A stretch of 64,000 nt of DNA from contig NZ_PVZV01000003.1 in NCBI RefSeq assembly GCF_002995495.1, positions 372,001 to 436,000 on the forward strand, given 5' to 3'. This document shows, one piece after another, positions 25,573 to 34,506 of the stretch. A model generated the notes under the pieces. That model was given only the letters and a program-made list of their open reading frames with translations. It did no database searches and had not been told where the DNA came from. A program made the translations under genes and the position numbers. The DNA is from Actinocorallia populi. GTDB lineage: Bacteria > Actinomycetota > Actinomycetes > Streptosporangiales > Streptosporangiaceae. The first letter of the stretch is position 1; each line of letters begins with the position of its first letter.

Positions 25573-26060
25573 CTCCCGGAGTCGGGACCGGCCAGGGCGT
25601 CCACCGCCACGGCCGCCGCCAGGACCAGCGGGACGTCGAACCCGTCGGAGACGTCCACGGTGTAGGTGTCGCGCAGGCGCAGCCACCTGCGGGAGACCCG
25701 GGCGACGCGGGCGCCGTCGGAGTCGCGGTCGATCTCGTACTCCTTGTCGAGGAAGTCCCCGGTGACGGTCCATTCCCCGCCGTCCTCCAGGTCGACGCGG
25801 AACCGGTCGCGGACGAGCTTGACCTTGCGGTGGATCCGGGCGACGGCGGCGCCGTCCCGTTCGACGACCATGGTCTCGCGCAGCGCGATGATCTTCTTCC
25901 TGATCACGAGCAGCACCTCGCCGGTGCCGTCCTTCAGCTCGTAGGTACGGCGCACGCGCAGCGTCCTGCCGTCGAGCAGGAACGCCCTCCTGCCCTGCTC
26001 GTCCTCGATCCAGGAGTCGTCCCCGATCGAGAAGACCCTGTCCTGTACGCGGTACCGCAT
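25569..26060 (-). CDS. LURP-one-related (LOR/Tubby-C-like) protein
   Basis: 163 residues from ATG 26060. The sequence is a run of beta-strand repeats: RYRVQDRVFSIGDDSWIED, RRAFLLDGRTLRVRRTYEL and DKEYEIDRDSDGARVARVS. These match the LOR/YxjI family, a beta-barrel around a hydrophobic helix related to Tubby C-terminal domains and scramblases. The role in bacteria is unknown; lipid or membrane binding is a fair guess. Translational overlap with the potassium-channel gene suggests a shared membrane function. Confidence 0.78.
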   Translation of the reverse strand: MRYRVQDRVFSIGDDSWIEDEQGRRAFLLDGRTLRVRRTYELKDGTGEVLLVIRKKIIALRETMVVERDGAAVARIHRKVKLVRDRFRVDLEDGGEWTVTGDFLDKEYEIDRDSDGARVARVSRRWLRLRDTYTVDVSDGFDVPLVLAAAVAVDALAGPDSGS

Positions 26061-26163
26061 GGCCGGGCTCCGTTCCTCGCTGTCCGGAGCCCTACCCGTC
26101 CCGCCCGCCGGAGGCGGCCAAACGATGCCGAACTGTCGGCGACCATCCGGCAAAAGCCGGTGC

Positions 26164-27357
26164 TCAGCCCGCCCGGACGGCGTCCAGGGCCAGGGCGAGC
26201 AGCACCACGTCGCGCGGCTCGTCCAGTTTGCGGGAGGTGACCTGCTCCAGCCGGCGCAGGCGGTTGAGGACGGTGTTGCGGTGGCAGTACAGCCGGCGTG
26301 CCGCCTCGGTGGTGGAACCCACCTCCAGCCAGCAGGCGAGCGTGTCCAGCAGCGCGGACGCCTCGTGCGCGGGCAGCGCCAGCACGCCCGACATGATCTG
26401 GCGGCGCAGCAGTTCGGCCAGGTCGGGCGCGGCCAGCACGAAGGAGCGCACCAGGTGGTCGTCCAGGGCGATGACGCCGCGGTCCTCGGGGCGGCGGCCG
26501 GCCAGCGCGGTCTCGGCCAGCCGGCGGGCGAAGCCGAGCGAGGCCAGGCCGCGCACCCGCGGGCTGAGCCCGATCGGCCCCTCCAGCTCTGCCTCCAGCG
26601 CGCGGGAGAGCCGGCCGGTGTCCGCGCCGCGCAGGACGACCACCGCGAGGTCGCCGTCGGCGCCGGGCGACCAGACCACGCGCGAGCCGTCCAGGACCTC
26701 CGGGTGGCGGAACATCCCGCCGCGCGCGGGACGGGCGTAGCGGGTGACCGCGACGGCGTAGCCGCCGTCCTCCTCCAGGCCCAGGGCGTCGCGGACGGCG
26801 TCGACCAGCACCGGGTCGGGTTCGTCCGCCTCCAGGAGGCGGCCCAGCAGCAGCCGGGCCCGCTCGTCCTGGAAGCGGCGCTGCTCGGCCTGGGCCTGCC
26901 GGTAGGCCTCGGCGGCGGCGTCGGCCTGCCGCTCGATGCCCGCCCAGACGTGCATGCTGCTGCGCATGAGGAGGTCGAGCCGGCCGGGCGAGTCCTCGCG
27001 CACGGTCTGCACCAGTTCGTCCCACACCAGCTGGACCGACAGGTGGTAGGCCTTCACCAGCTCGTCCAGCGGGACGCCCTGCGCGGCGCGGCGGCGGCCG
27101 GTGCGCGCGGCCTGGGCCAGCTCGCGCCGCTCCGGGCCCGGTTCGGGGATGGTGGCCAGCCCGTAGGTCAGCCCGAGCCGTACCGACTCCAGCTGCTCGG
27201 CCTCGGGCACCAGCCTGGCACTGGAGGGGCAGGCCGTGCGGATCCGGGCCAGGAGCCGGTCGGCGAGCGTGGGGATGTCCGAGGCCAGCTGCCTGGCGGC
27301 CGAACCCACGACCTCCCGATGGGTGTCGTCCCGCTCGATGAGACCGAGTGCGCCCAA
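26164..27357 (-). CDS. PucR/CdaR-family transcriptional regulator
   Basis: 397 residues. The C-terminus carries the PucR helix-turn-helix (CHRNTVLNRLRRLEQVTSRK) after the conserved DTLACWLEVGSTTEAARRL. The N-terminal 150 residues are helical (RsbRD-like) and the middle has the GGDEF-like CdaR region. Such proteins activate purine, sugar-acid or proline catabolic genes. I chose TTG 27357 because AGGGAGGA lies at good spacing; ATG 27453 in the same frame has no ribosome site. It diverges from the histidine kinase, so its target may lie in that gap. Confidence 0.85.
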   Translation of the reverse strand: MGALGLIERDDTHREVVGSAARQLASDIPTLADRLLARIRTACPSSARLVPEAEQLESVRLGLTYGLATIPEPGPERRELAQAARTGRRRAAQGVPLDELVKAYHLSVQLVWDELVQTVREDSPGRLDLLMRSSMHVWAGIERQADAAAEAYRQAQAEQRRFQDERARLLLGRLLEADEPDPVLVDAVRDALGLEEDGGYAVAVTRYARPARGGMFRHPEVLDGSRVVWSPGADGDLAVVVLRGADTGRLSRALEAELEGPIGLSPRVRGLASLGFARRLAETALAGRRPEDRGVIALDDHLVRSFVLAAPDLAELLRRQIMSGVLALPAHEASALLDTLACWLEVGSTTEAARRLYCHRNTVLNRLRRLEQVTSRKLDEPRDVVLLALALDAVRAG

Positions 27358-27483
27358 CGTGTCCTCCCTGAAACGGTCATCCAGCTTGCCCAGATGGGAG
27401 ACCGTCGCGCAAGGCCTCCCCAAGAGTAATCGAGATGTCACGTTAAGTATCATCGGAGGGGATCCGCAGAGGAGGGCCGGACG

Positions 27484-28842
27484 CTGAAGTCGATTCGGGG
27501 GCGCTACACCCTGCTGGTCACCGTGCTGGCCGGGCTGCTCCTGCTGTTCGCGGCCACGTTCGCCGACCAGTTCATCCGCTATTCCCTGCAGCGGGACCAC
27601 TACGGGGAACTCCAGCGGACCTCCCTGAACTGGGCGGCCCGCTACCGGACGGGGACGGTTCCCTCCCGCATCCCCACCGAGGAGGGCGACGCGAGCATCA
27701 TCCAGGTGGTGAGCGCCTCGGGCGAGGTGGTGGGAACGAGTGAGGCGACCGCCGGTCGCCCGCTGAGCGACAGGCGCCCCTCACCCGAGAACCGCATCGC
27801 CAACTTCATCCGGTGCAGCGGGAACGACGACTGCCTGATGATCTCGGCCGTCCGGGCCGACGCCAGCCCGGACTCCGCGGTCGTCTACACCGCGACCACG
27901 GCCCCGCCCCTCCTGACCGGCCACACCCTGGAGTTCACCCTCCTGCTGCTCTGCCTCCCCCTGCTGGTGCTCACCTCCTGGATCGCCTGGCTGCTGACGG
28001 GCAGGACGCTGCGCCCGGTCGAGGAGATCAGGTCCCGCATCGCCGAGATCACCGCTTCCGACCTGGGCCTGCGGGTGCCCGTCCCCTCCTCCTCCAAGGA
28101 GCTCGCCGCGCTGGCCAACACCTCCAACGACACGCTCTCCCGGCTGGAGAAGTCGGTGAACGAGCAGCGGCGGTTCGCCTCCGACGTCGCCCACGAGCTG
28201 CGCAACCCGATCGCGGGGCTCAGCCTCCGGCTCGAGGAGGCCTTGATGGACCGCGAGGAGGCCGACCCCTGGGAGGTGATCGAGTCCTCCCTGGCCTCCA
28301 CCGAACGGCTTTCGGCGATCGTCGACGACCTGTTGACCATCGCGCGGCTGCAGGCCAGCACCCCGAAGATGGAGCCGATCAACCTGGGCGACTTCGTGAC
28401 CGCACGGGCCTTGGTCCACCCGCAGATCAGGGTGGAGGCCGCGCCCGGACTGCTGGTGGAGGGCAACCGGATCCGGCTGACCCGCCTGCTGGCCAACCTG
28501 TTGAACAACGCCGTCCGCCATGCCGAGACCAAGGTCGAGGTCAAGGTGGAGCGGGAGGGGGACTCCGCGCTGCTGTCCGTCACCGACGACGGCGCCGGGG
28601 TGCCCGAGGCCGACCGGGAGAAGATCTTCGAACGGTTCGTCCGGCTGGAGGAGAGCAAGGAGCGCGACCCCGGCGGGACGGGACTGGGCCTCTCCATCTC
28701 CCGGGAGATCGCCGAGGAGCACGACGGCAGCCTCGTCCTGGCCGACAGCCCCCGGGGCGCCTGCTTCGAACTGCGCCTGCCGCTGATCGGTTCCGCCGAG
28801 GAGGGGCCTGAGGGTGGCGCACATCACCCTCCACACGAGTGA
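27484..28842 (+). CDS. orphan sensor histidine kinase, probable CTG start
   Basis: 452 residues if begun at CTG 27484. Layout: membrane helix at 8-27, an extracytoplasmic sensor at about 28-148 with Cys111 and Cys117, second helix at 152-171, HAMP at about 172-225, HisKA with phospho-acceptor His237 (DVAHELRNP), then the ATPase motifs NNAVRHAE, DDGAGVPE and GTGLGLSI. The CTG lies 7 nt after GAGGAGGG and gives the usual kinase N-terminus MKSIRGRYTLL. The first ATG/GTG in frame (GTG 27523) would cut into helix 1. No response regulator is adjacent. Confidence 0.85.
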   Translation: MKSIRGRYTLLVTVLAGLLLLFAATFADQFIRYSLQRDHYGELQRTSLNWAARYRTGTVPSRIPTEEGDASIIQVVSASGEVVGTSEATAGRPLSDRRPSPENRIANFIRCSGNDDCLMISAVRADASPDSAVVYTATTAPPLLTGHTLEFTLLLLCLPLLVLTSWIAWLLTGRTLRPVEEIRSRIAEITASDLGLRVPVPSSSKELAALANTSNDTLSRLEKSVNEQRRFASDVAHELRNPIAGLSLRLEEALMDREEADPWEVIESSLASTERLSAIVDDLLTIARLQASTPKMEPINLGDFVTARALVHPQIRVEAAPGLLVEGNRIRLTRLLANLLNNAVRHAETKVEVKVEREGDSALLSVTDDGAGVPEADREKIFERFVRLEESKERDPGGTGLGLSISREIAEEHDGSLVLADSPRGACFELRLPLIGSAEEGPEGGAHHPPHE

Positions 28843-28873
28843 CGGATCCCTTCCGCCGGACGCTTGATGACCC

Positions 28874-29476
28874 GTGGAACCGGAGGACCTCGATCTCGGC
28901 GCACTCGTCCTGCGCGCCCAGAGAGGTGATGTCGACGCCTTCGACCGGATCTATCTGGACGTGCAGCCGCGGCTGCTGCGCTACCTGAGGACCCTGGTCG
29001 GGGACGAGGCCGAGGACGTGGCGTCCGAGGCCTGGCTGCAGATCGCTCGTGATCTTGGGAAGTTCTCCGGAGATTCCGCGGGATTTCGTGGTTGGACCGC
29101 GCGTATCGCCCGCAACCGTGCGATGGATCTGCTGCGCCGCAGGCAGCGGCGGCCGGTCGAGCCGGTGCCGCTGGACCGGCTGGTGGAGTTCGCCGGATAC
29201 GCCGACGGAGCCGAGCAGCTCGTCCTGGACGAGCTGTCGACCGACGCGGCCGTGCGGCTCATCGCCTCGCTGCCCCGCGACCAGGCCGAGGCGGTGGTGC
29301 TGCGCGTGCTCTTCGAGCTCGACGCGGCGGGCGCCGGACGGGTGCTGGGCAAGCGGGCCGGGGCCGTCCGGACCGCCGCGTACCGGGGGCTGCGCAACCT
29401 GGCGAAGAGACTGGAGCTGATTTCCGGGGAGCCCGTGACGCGGCGGGTCACGGCGGCGCTGGAGGACACGGCATGA
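28874..29476 (+). CDS. ECF-type RNA polymerase sigma factor
   Basis: 200 residues. Region 2 reads YLRTLVGDEAEDVASEAWLQ and IARNRAMDLLRRR; region 4 contains LPRDQAEAVVLRVLFELDAA and VRTAAYRGLRNLAKRL. The lengths and motifs fit group 4 sigma factors that direct transcription of small stress regulons. Start GTG 28874. It lies 31 nt after the histidine kinase and its stop overlaps the start of a membrane protein by ATGA, the typical arrangement for a sigma/anti-sigma pair. Confidence 0.9.
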   Translation: MEPEDLDLGALVLRAQRGDVDAFDRIYLDVQPRLLRYLRTLVGDEAEDVASEAWLQIARDLGKFSGDSAGFRGWTARIARNRAMDLLRRRQRRPVEPVPLDRLVEFAGYADGAEQLVLDELSTDAAVRLIASLPRDQAEAVVLRVLFELDAAGAGRVLGKRAGAVRTAAYRGLRNLAKRLELISGEPVTRRVTAALEDTA

Positions 29477-30195
29477 GCAGGGAAGAGACGAAGGCGCTGG
29501 ACCGGATGCTGGCCGCCCTCACCGCTCCGGCGCACCCGGGCGAACTGGAAGGCAGGGACCGGGCGCTGGCCGCGTTCCGGGAGGCGGCGGCCGGCCCGTC
29601 CCCTGTGGCCCCCGAGAGCCTCGCGAGGAAGGGCCTTCGGGCCGGGAGGCTCCCCCTCCGGCTCGGCGTCGCGGCGCTCTGCGCGACCCTGCTGGGCGGC
29701 GGCGTGGCCGTGGCCACCGGTGCCGGGCTCCCCCTGCCCGGCCGCCAGGACGCGCCCAGGCCCGCGCCCGCCGAGAAGGGCCCCGGACTCACGCCCAAGA
29801 AGGCGCCTTCCGCGGCGCCCGCGACCGGTGGCCCTGCGGCGCGTCCCGCCCCTTCCGGTCCTCCCGCCTCCTCCTTCGCCGCGCTGTGCCGGTGGATCCT
29901 GCGGGAGGACGAGGGCCGGCACCGGCGTCCGGATCCGGCCGGCGGCCGAGGCGAGGCCTATGCCGCGCTGGTCAGGGCGGCGGGCGGACCGGACGAGGTG
30001 TACGGCTACTGCCTCGCCATGGCGGCCCGGGATCCCGGGCCTCCCGGCAGGCCGGACGGCGGCCGCGACCGCGGCGACAGGCGCGACGGGGGCCACCGGG
30101 ACGACCGGAGCGACCGGGACGACCACGACCACCGGGACGACCGGGACCACCGGGACGGCGGTCCGGACCGTCCCGGACGGCCGGGACGGCGTTAG
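29473..30195 (+). CDS. single-pass membrane protein, putative anti-sigma partner
   Basis: 240 residues overlapping the ECF sigma stop (ATGA). The N-terminal 60 residues are cytoplasmic and charged, a membrane helix lies at about 62-80 (LGVAALCATLLGGGVAVATG), and the exterior part is Pro/Ala-rich followed by a small Cys-containing domain (SFAALCRWILRED...YGYCLAM). The last 45 residues are almost only D, R, H and G, encoded by imperfect ACCGGGACG-type repeats. I see no zinc-binding HxxxCxxC motif of classical anti-sigma factors, so the role rests on context. Its stop overlaps the stop of the convergent LLM gene. Confidence 0.65.
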   Translation: MSREETKALDRMLAALTAPAHPGELEGRDRALAAFREAAAGPSPVAPESLARKGLRAGRLPLRLGVAALCATLLGGGVAVATGAGLPLPGRQDAPRPAPAEKGPGLTPKKAPSAAPATGGPAARPAPSGPPASSFAALCRWILREDEGRHRRPDPAGGRGEAYAALVRAAGGPDEVYGYCLAMAARDPGPPGRPDGGRDRGDRRDGGHRDDRSDRDDHDHRDDRDHRDGGPDRPGRPGRR

Positions 30196-31205
30196 ACGGT
30201 CCCCAGCCCGGCCGCCTCCGGGATGACGTGCGCGCCGTAGGCGGCCAGGGTCTGCTCCCTGCCGTCGTGCTGGAGGTAGACGGCGAACTGGTCGACGCCC
30301 GCCTCGCTCAGCTCCTTCAGCCGGGTGAGGTGGTCCTCCACCGGGCCCAGGAGGCAGAACCGGTCGACGATCTCGTCGGGCACGTAGCCGGTGTGGGCGT
30401 TCCCGGCCCGGCCGTGCTCGGCGTAGTCGTAGCCCCTGCGGCCCTCGACGTAGTCGGTGAGCGCCCGGGGGACGGCCGAGCCGTCGACGCCGTAGCGGGC
30501 CACGAGGTCGGCGGCGTGGTTGCCGACCATGCCGCCGAACCAGCGGGTCTGCTCGCGCTGGTGCGCCAGGTCGTCGCCCACGTAGGCGGGGGCCGCGGCG
30601 CAGAAGGTGAGGGCGTCGGGGTCGCGCCCGGCCCGCTCCGCGGCGGCCTTGACCACGCCGATCGTCCAGGCGGCGATGTCGGGGTCGGCGAGCTGCAGGA
30701 TGAAGCCGTCGCCGACCTCGCCCGCCAGGGCCAGGACGCGCGGCCCGTAGGCGGCGACCCAGACCGGCAGCGAGCCGTCCTTCACCCACGGGAAGTGCAC
30801 CTTCCTTCCCCGGACGTCGGCGACGCGGCCCTCGGCCAGGTCGCGGATGGCCAGGACCGAGGCGCGCAGCTCGGCGACGGTCGCGGGCGCGAGGCCGAGG
30901 GTGCGCAGCGCCGAGTCGCCCCGTCCGATGCCGCAGACGGTGCGGTTGCCGAACATCTCGTTGAGCGTGGCGAAGTGCGAGGCGGTCACCGACCAGTCCC
31001 GGGTACCGGGGTTGGTGACCATCGTCCCGACCTTGATGCGCTCGGTCCCGGCCAGGATCCGGCTGTAGACCACGAAGGGCTCCTGCCACAGGAGGTGGGA
31101 GTCGAAGCTCCACACGTGGCTGAACCCCGCCCGCTCGGCCCTGACCGCCAGGTCCACGACGGACGAGGCGGGCGGGTCGAGCTGGAAGACGGCTCCGATG
31201 TCCAT
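30192..31205 (-). CDS. LLM-class F420-dependent oxidoreductase (TIGR03842-like)
   Basis: 337 residues of the luciferase-like TIM-barrel fold, with SHVWSFDSHLLWQEPFV near the N-terminus and NRTVCGIGRGDSALRTLGL in the middle. The TIGR03842 branch is found beside dihydropyrimidinase genes in actinobacteria, as here, where it is third in the operon. It probably uses F420 or flavin to oxidise or reduce a pyrimidine-pathway intermediate; the reaction is not established. ATG 31205 lies 10 nt after the dihydropyrimidinase stop. Confidence 0.85.
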   Translation of the reverse strand: MDIGAVFQLDPPASSVVDLAVRAERAGFSHVWSFDSHLLWQEPFVVYSRILAGTERIKVGTMVTNPGTRDWSVTASHFATLNEMFGNRTVCGIGRGDSALRTLGLAPATVAELRASVLAIRDLAEGRVADVRGRKVHFPWVKDGSLPVWVAAYGPRVLALAGEVGDGFILQLADPDIAAWTIGVVKAAAERAGRDPDALTFCAAAPAYVGDDLAHQREQTRWFGGMVGNHAADLVARYGVDGSAVPRALTDYVEGRRGYDYAEHGRAGNAHTGYVPDEIVDRFCLLGPVEDHLTRLKELSEAGVDQFAVYLQHDGREQTLAAYGAHVIPEAAGLGTV

Positions 31206-31215
31206 CCGCTTCCCT

Positions 31216-32619
31216 TCAGATCAGGTACCGGGACAGGCCGCGGGGCAGGTAGCGCCCGTGCCCCTTGCGGCCGTGGAAAGCGCCGTCCCGCACCAGCACG
31301 GAGCCCCGGCTGACGACCGTGTCGACCCGGCCGGCGATCTCGAAGCCCTCCCACGCGGAGTGGTCGAGGTTCATGTGGTGGGTCCCGGCGCTGATGCGGG
31401 TGCGTCCCGCGGGGTCGTAGACGACGATGTCGGCGTCCGAGCCGGGGGCTATGACGCCCTTGCGCGGGTAGAGGCCGAACATGCGGGCGGGTGTGGCGGC
31501 GATGGTCTCCACCCAGCGTTCGAGCGAGATCCTGCCGTCCACGACGCCCTGGTAGAGCAGGTCGACGCGGTGCTCGACGCCGCCGATCCCGTTGGGGATC
31601 TTCGAGAAGTCGCCCCGGCCGAGCTCCTTCTGGTCTTTGAAGCAGAACGGGCAGTGGTCGGTGGACACGACCGCCAGGTCGTTGGTGCGCAGGCCCTTCC
31701 ACAGGTCGCGGGCGTGCGGCTCGTGCCGCGAGCGCAGCGGTGTGGAGCACACCCACTTGGCGCCCTCGAAGCCCGGCGCCCCCAGCTGGTCCTCCAGCGT
31801 CAGGTAGAGGTACTGCGGGCAGGTCTCGGCGAAGACGTTGCGGCCGGCGTCGCGGGCCTCGGCGACCTTCTCCAGCGCGCCGCTCGCCGACAGGTGCACG
31901 ATGTACAGCGGGACATCCCGGGCGACCTCGGCCAGGTGGACGGCCCGGCCGGTGGCCTCGGCCTCCAGCGCCGCCGGGCGGGTGAGGCCGTGGTGGACCG
32001 GGGTGGTCTCGCCGCGCGCCAGCGCCTGGGCGACCAGGACGTCGATCGCGATGCCGTTCTCCGCGTGCATCATGATCACGGCGCCGTTCTCGCGGGCCTG
32101 CTGCATCGCCCGCAGGATCTGGCCGTCGTCGCTGTAGAAGACGCCCGGGTAGGCCATGAACAGCTTGAAGCTGGTGATCCCCTCGTCGGCGACGAGGGAG
32201 TCCATCGCCTTCAGGGACGCCTCGTCCACGCCGCCGATGATCTGGTGGAAGGCGTAGTCGACGTGGCACTGCCCCTCGGCCTTGGCGTGCCAGGCCGCCA
32301 GCCCGTCCTGGACGGACTCGCCGGCGCGCTGCACGGCGAAGTCGATGATGGTGGTGGTGCCTCCCCACGCGGCGGCCGCCGTGCCGGTGGCGAAGGTGTC
32401 GCTGGCGGACGTGCCGCCGAACGGCAGCTCCATGTGGGTGTGGGCGTCCACCCCGCCGGGGATCACGTACCTGCCGGTGGCGTCGATGGTCCTCGCGACG
32501 TCCGGCGCGGTGCCAGGGAGCGTCAGTGCCGCGATCTTCTCGCCGTCGACCAGCACGTCGGCGGCGAAGGCCCCGCCGGGGCCCACGACCGTGCCGCCCT
32601 TGATGAGCATCGCCGTCAT
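31216..32619 (-). CDS. hydA: dihydropyrimidinase (hydantoinase)
   Basis: 467 residues of the cyclic amidohydrolase family. The metal site is visible: His60 and His62 in GGVDAHTHMELPF, and the carboxylated Lys152 in SFKLFMAYPG. The chain closes with the family motif GSDADIVVYDP. The enzyme opens the dihydrouracil/dihydrothymine ring to N-carbamoyl-beta-amino acids. It is the second gene of a three-gene operon, after beta-ureidopropionase, the next enzyme of reductive pyrimidine degradation. No dihydropyrimidine dehydrogenase is in the window. Confidence 0.93.
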   Translation of the reverse strand: MTAMLIKGGTVVGPGGAFAADVLVDGEKIAALTLPGTAPDVARTIDATGRYVIPGGVDAHTHMELPFGGTSASDTFATGTAAAAWGGTTTIIDFAVQRAGESVQDGLAAWHAKAEGQCHVDYAFHQIIGGVDEASLKAMDSLVADEGITSFKLFMAYPGVFYSDDGQILRAMQQARENGAVIMMHAENGIAIDVLVAQALARGETTPVHHGLTRPAALEAEATGRAVHLAEVARDVPLYIVHLSASGALEKVAEARDAGRNVFAETCPQYLYLTLEDQLGAPGFEGAKWVCSTPLRSRHEPHARDLWKGLRTNDLAVVSTDHCPFCFKDQKELGRGDFSKIPNGIGGVEHRVDLLYQGVVDGRISLERWVETIAATPARMFGLYPRKGVIAPGSDADIVVYDPAGRTRISAGTHHMNLDHSAWEGFEIAGRVDTVVSRGSVLVRDGAFHGRKGHGRYLPRGLSRYLI

Positions 32620-32638
32620 GCGTCCGCCTCCTTCGCCG

Positions 32639-33478
32639 TCACGGGGCGGTCAGGTCGCCGTAGGCGTCGGGGCGGCGGTCGCGGTAGAAGGCCCAGCGGT
32701 CGCGGACCTCGGCCAGCAGCCCCAGGTCGAGGTCGCGGACGACCAGTTCGGGTTCGTTCGCGTCACCGGGCTCGCCGACGAACGCTCCCCGGGGGTCGGC
32801 GAAGTAGGAGGTGCCGTAGAAGTCGTCGTCGCCCAGTTCCTCGACGCCGACGCGGTTGACGGTGCCGACGAAGTACTCGTTGGCCACGGCGGCGGCGGGC
32901 TGCTCCAGCTTCCACAGGTAGGAGCTGAGGCCGCGGCTGGTCGCCGACGGGTTGAAGACGAGCTGCGCGCCGTTCAGGCCCAGGGCCCGCCAGCCTTCGG
33001 GGAAGTGGCGGTCGTAGCAGATGTAGACGCCGACCCTCCCTACGGCCGTGTCGAACACCGGGTAGCCGAGATTGCCGGGGCGGAAGTAGAACTTCTCGTA
33101 GAAGCCCTTCACCTGCGGGATGTGCGTCTTGCGGTACTTGCCGAGATAGGAGCCGTCGGCGTCCACCACCGCGGCGGTGTTGTAGAGCATCCCGGGCTGC
33201 TCCTGCTCGTACATGGGCAGGACCATCACCAGGCCGAGCTCCGCGGCGAGCGCCTGGAAGCGTTCGGTCGTCGGGCCCGGTACCGGTTCGGCGTACTCGT
33301 GGTACCGCGGGTCCTGGACCTGGCAGAAGTACGGGCCGTAGAACAGCTCCTGGAAGCAGACGGCCTTCGCGCCCTCCTCGGCCGCCTGGCGCGCGTACTC
33401 CTCGTGCGCCTTGATCATCGACTCCTTGTCGCCCGTCCAGTTCGTCTGGACCAGGGCGGCGCGGATGACCTCGGACAT
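32639..33478 (-). CDS. beta-ureidopropionase-like nitrilase-superfamily amidohydrolase
   Basis: 279 residues with the nitrilase triad Glu44 (CFQELFYGPY), Lys117 (GKYRKTHIP) and Cys154 (YICYDRHFP). The sequence and context fit N-carbamoyl-beta-alanine amidohydrolase, which releases beta-alanine, CO2 and ammonia. It heads the pyrimidine operon, with ATG 33478. The length matches the family (about 280). The alternative, a putrescine-pathway N-carbamoylputrescine amidase, is less likely beside dihydropyrimidinase. Confidence 0.88.
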   Translation of the reverse strand: MSEVIRAALVQTNWTGDKESMIKAHEEYARQAAEEGAKAVCFQELFYGPYFCQVQDPRYHEYAEPVPGPTTERFQALAAELGLVMVLPMYEQEQPGMLYNTAAVVDADGSYLGKYRKTHIPQVKGFYEKFYFRPGNLGYPVFDTAVGRVGVYICYDRHFPEGWRALGLNGAQLVFNPSATSRGLSSYLWKLEQPAAAVANEYFVGTVNRVGVEELGDDDFYGTSYFADPRGAFVGEPGDANEPELVVRDLDLGLLAEVRDRWAFYRDRRPDAYGDLTAP

Positions 33479-33560
33479 GCCCTCCCCCTCTCCTCACCGG
33501 GATGGCGGCATACCCGCGGTCAGGTGTGGGGGATCACATGATCGTCCAAGGACAGCGCAA

Positions 33561-34460
33561 TCACCGGCCGGCGGCCGCGTCCTGCCCGACGCGGCCGGCC
33601 CGCGCCAGCAGGGAGTCGCACGCGGCCAGGAGCCGGGCGCGCAGCGGGGCGGCGTCCTCGGTGAAGCCGCGCTGGTGCGCGGCGTACTCGGCACGGCCCT
33701 CGGGCGTCTCGACGCGGATCGGCTCGTAGCCCAGCGCGCTCAGGTCGTACGGGCTGGCCCGCATGTCGACGGCGCGGATCCGCCGGGCCAGCGCGAAGCA
33801 GTCGGCGACCAGCTCGCCGGGGACGAGCGGGGAGAGCTTGCAGGCCCACTTGTAGAGGTCCATGTTGGCGTGCAGGCAGCCGGGCTGCTCCAGCTCGCCG
33901 CGGTTCTCCCGGGAGGGGCTCAGCACGTTGAGCGGGCGGGCGGGCTCGGTGAAGAAGCGGAAGGCGTCGAAGTGGCTGCACCGCACCCCGCGCTGCTCCA
34001 GCAGCGCCGCGACGTCCTCGGGGGGCAGCCGCAGCGGCCAGGACGCGTGGCGGACCTCCGCCGGGTCGAGCCGGTAGACCATGGCCCACTCGTGGAGGCC
34101 GAAGCAGCCCAGGTGCGCGGGGCGGGCGGAGATCGCCGCGAGCAGGTCGCGGATCCAGCGCACGGCGGCCAGGCGGCGGGGCAGCAGCTCCGCCGCGTCG
34201 AGCACCGCGCCCTCGGGCGTGTCGGCGTACCCGGGCCCGAGCTCCCCGGCGCGGGCTCCGGCCAGCACGACGCCCGCGCCGGGGTGCCAGGTCAGCAGCC
34301 GGCTCGGACGGTGCCCGTAGTAGGTGAACAGGAAGTCCTCGACGGGATGGGCGCGCCCCTCGCGCCGCAGCGCGAGATAGCCGCCGATCAGCGCCTCCAG
34401 GCGCGCCCGGTGCGCGGCGGCCCTTGACCGCCATTCCTGCTCGTCGAGAACGTCCACCAC
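33561..34460 (-). CDS. conserved protein often labelled 3-methyladenine DNA glycosylase
   Basis: 299 residues from GTG 34460. The N-terminus DEQEWRSRAAAHRARLEAL and the segment HPVEDFLFTYYGHRPSRLL recall a widespread actinobacterial family that databases often call 3-methyladenine DNA glycosylase. I see no helix-hairpin-helix or known glycosylase catalytic motif, so that name should not be trusted. Conserved aromatic and Cys/His patches (FGLHEWAMVYR, CLHANMDLYKWACKLSPL) suggest a ligand-binding enzyme. A second in-frame GTG directly follows the first. Function unknown. Confidence 0.7.
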   Translation of the reverse strand: MVDVLDEQEWRSRAAAHRARLEALIGGYLALRREGRAHPVEDFLFTYYGHRPSRLLTWHPGAGVVLAGARAGELGPGYADTPEGAVLDAAELLPRRLAAVRWIRDLLAAISARPAHLGCFGLHEWAMVYRLDPAEVRHASWPLRLPPEDVAALLEQRGVRCSHFDAFRFFTEPARPLNVLSPSRENRGELEQPGCLHANMDLYKWACKLSPLVPGELVADCFALARRIRAVDMRASPYDLSALGYEPIRVETPEGRAEYAAHQRGFTEDAAPLRARLLAACDSLLARAGRVGQDAAAGR

Positions 34461-34506
34461 CCCTGCATGGTAGGAACCGCGGGCCGCCGGGGCGAACCGG
34501 CGGAGG

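Noticed and set aside
33561-34460. The name 3-methyladenine DNA glycosylase for this gene
   Set aside because: No glycosylase motif is visible; the common database label appears to be propagated without evidence.
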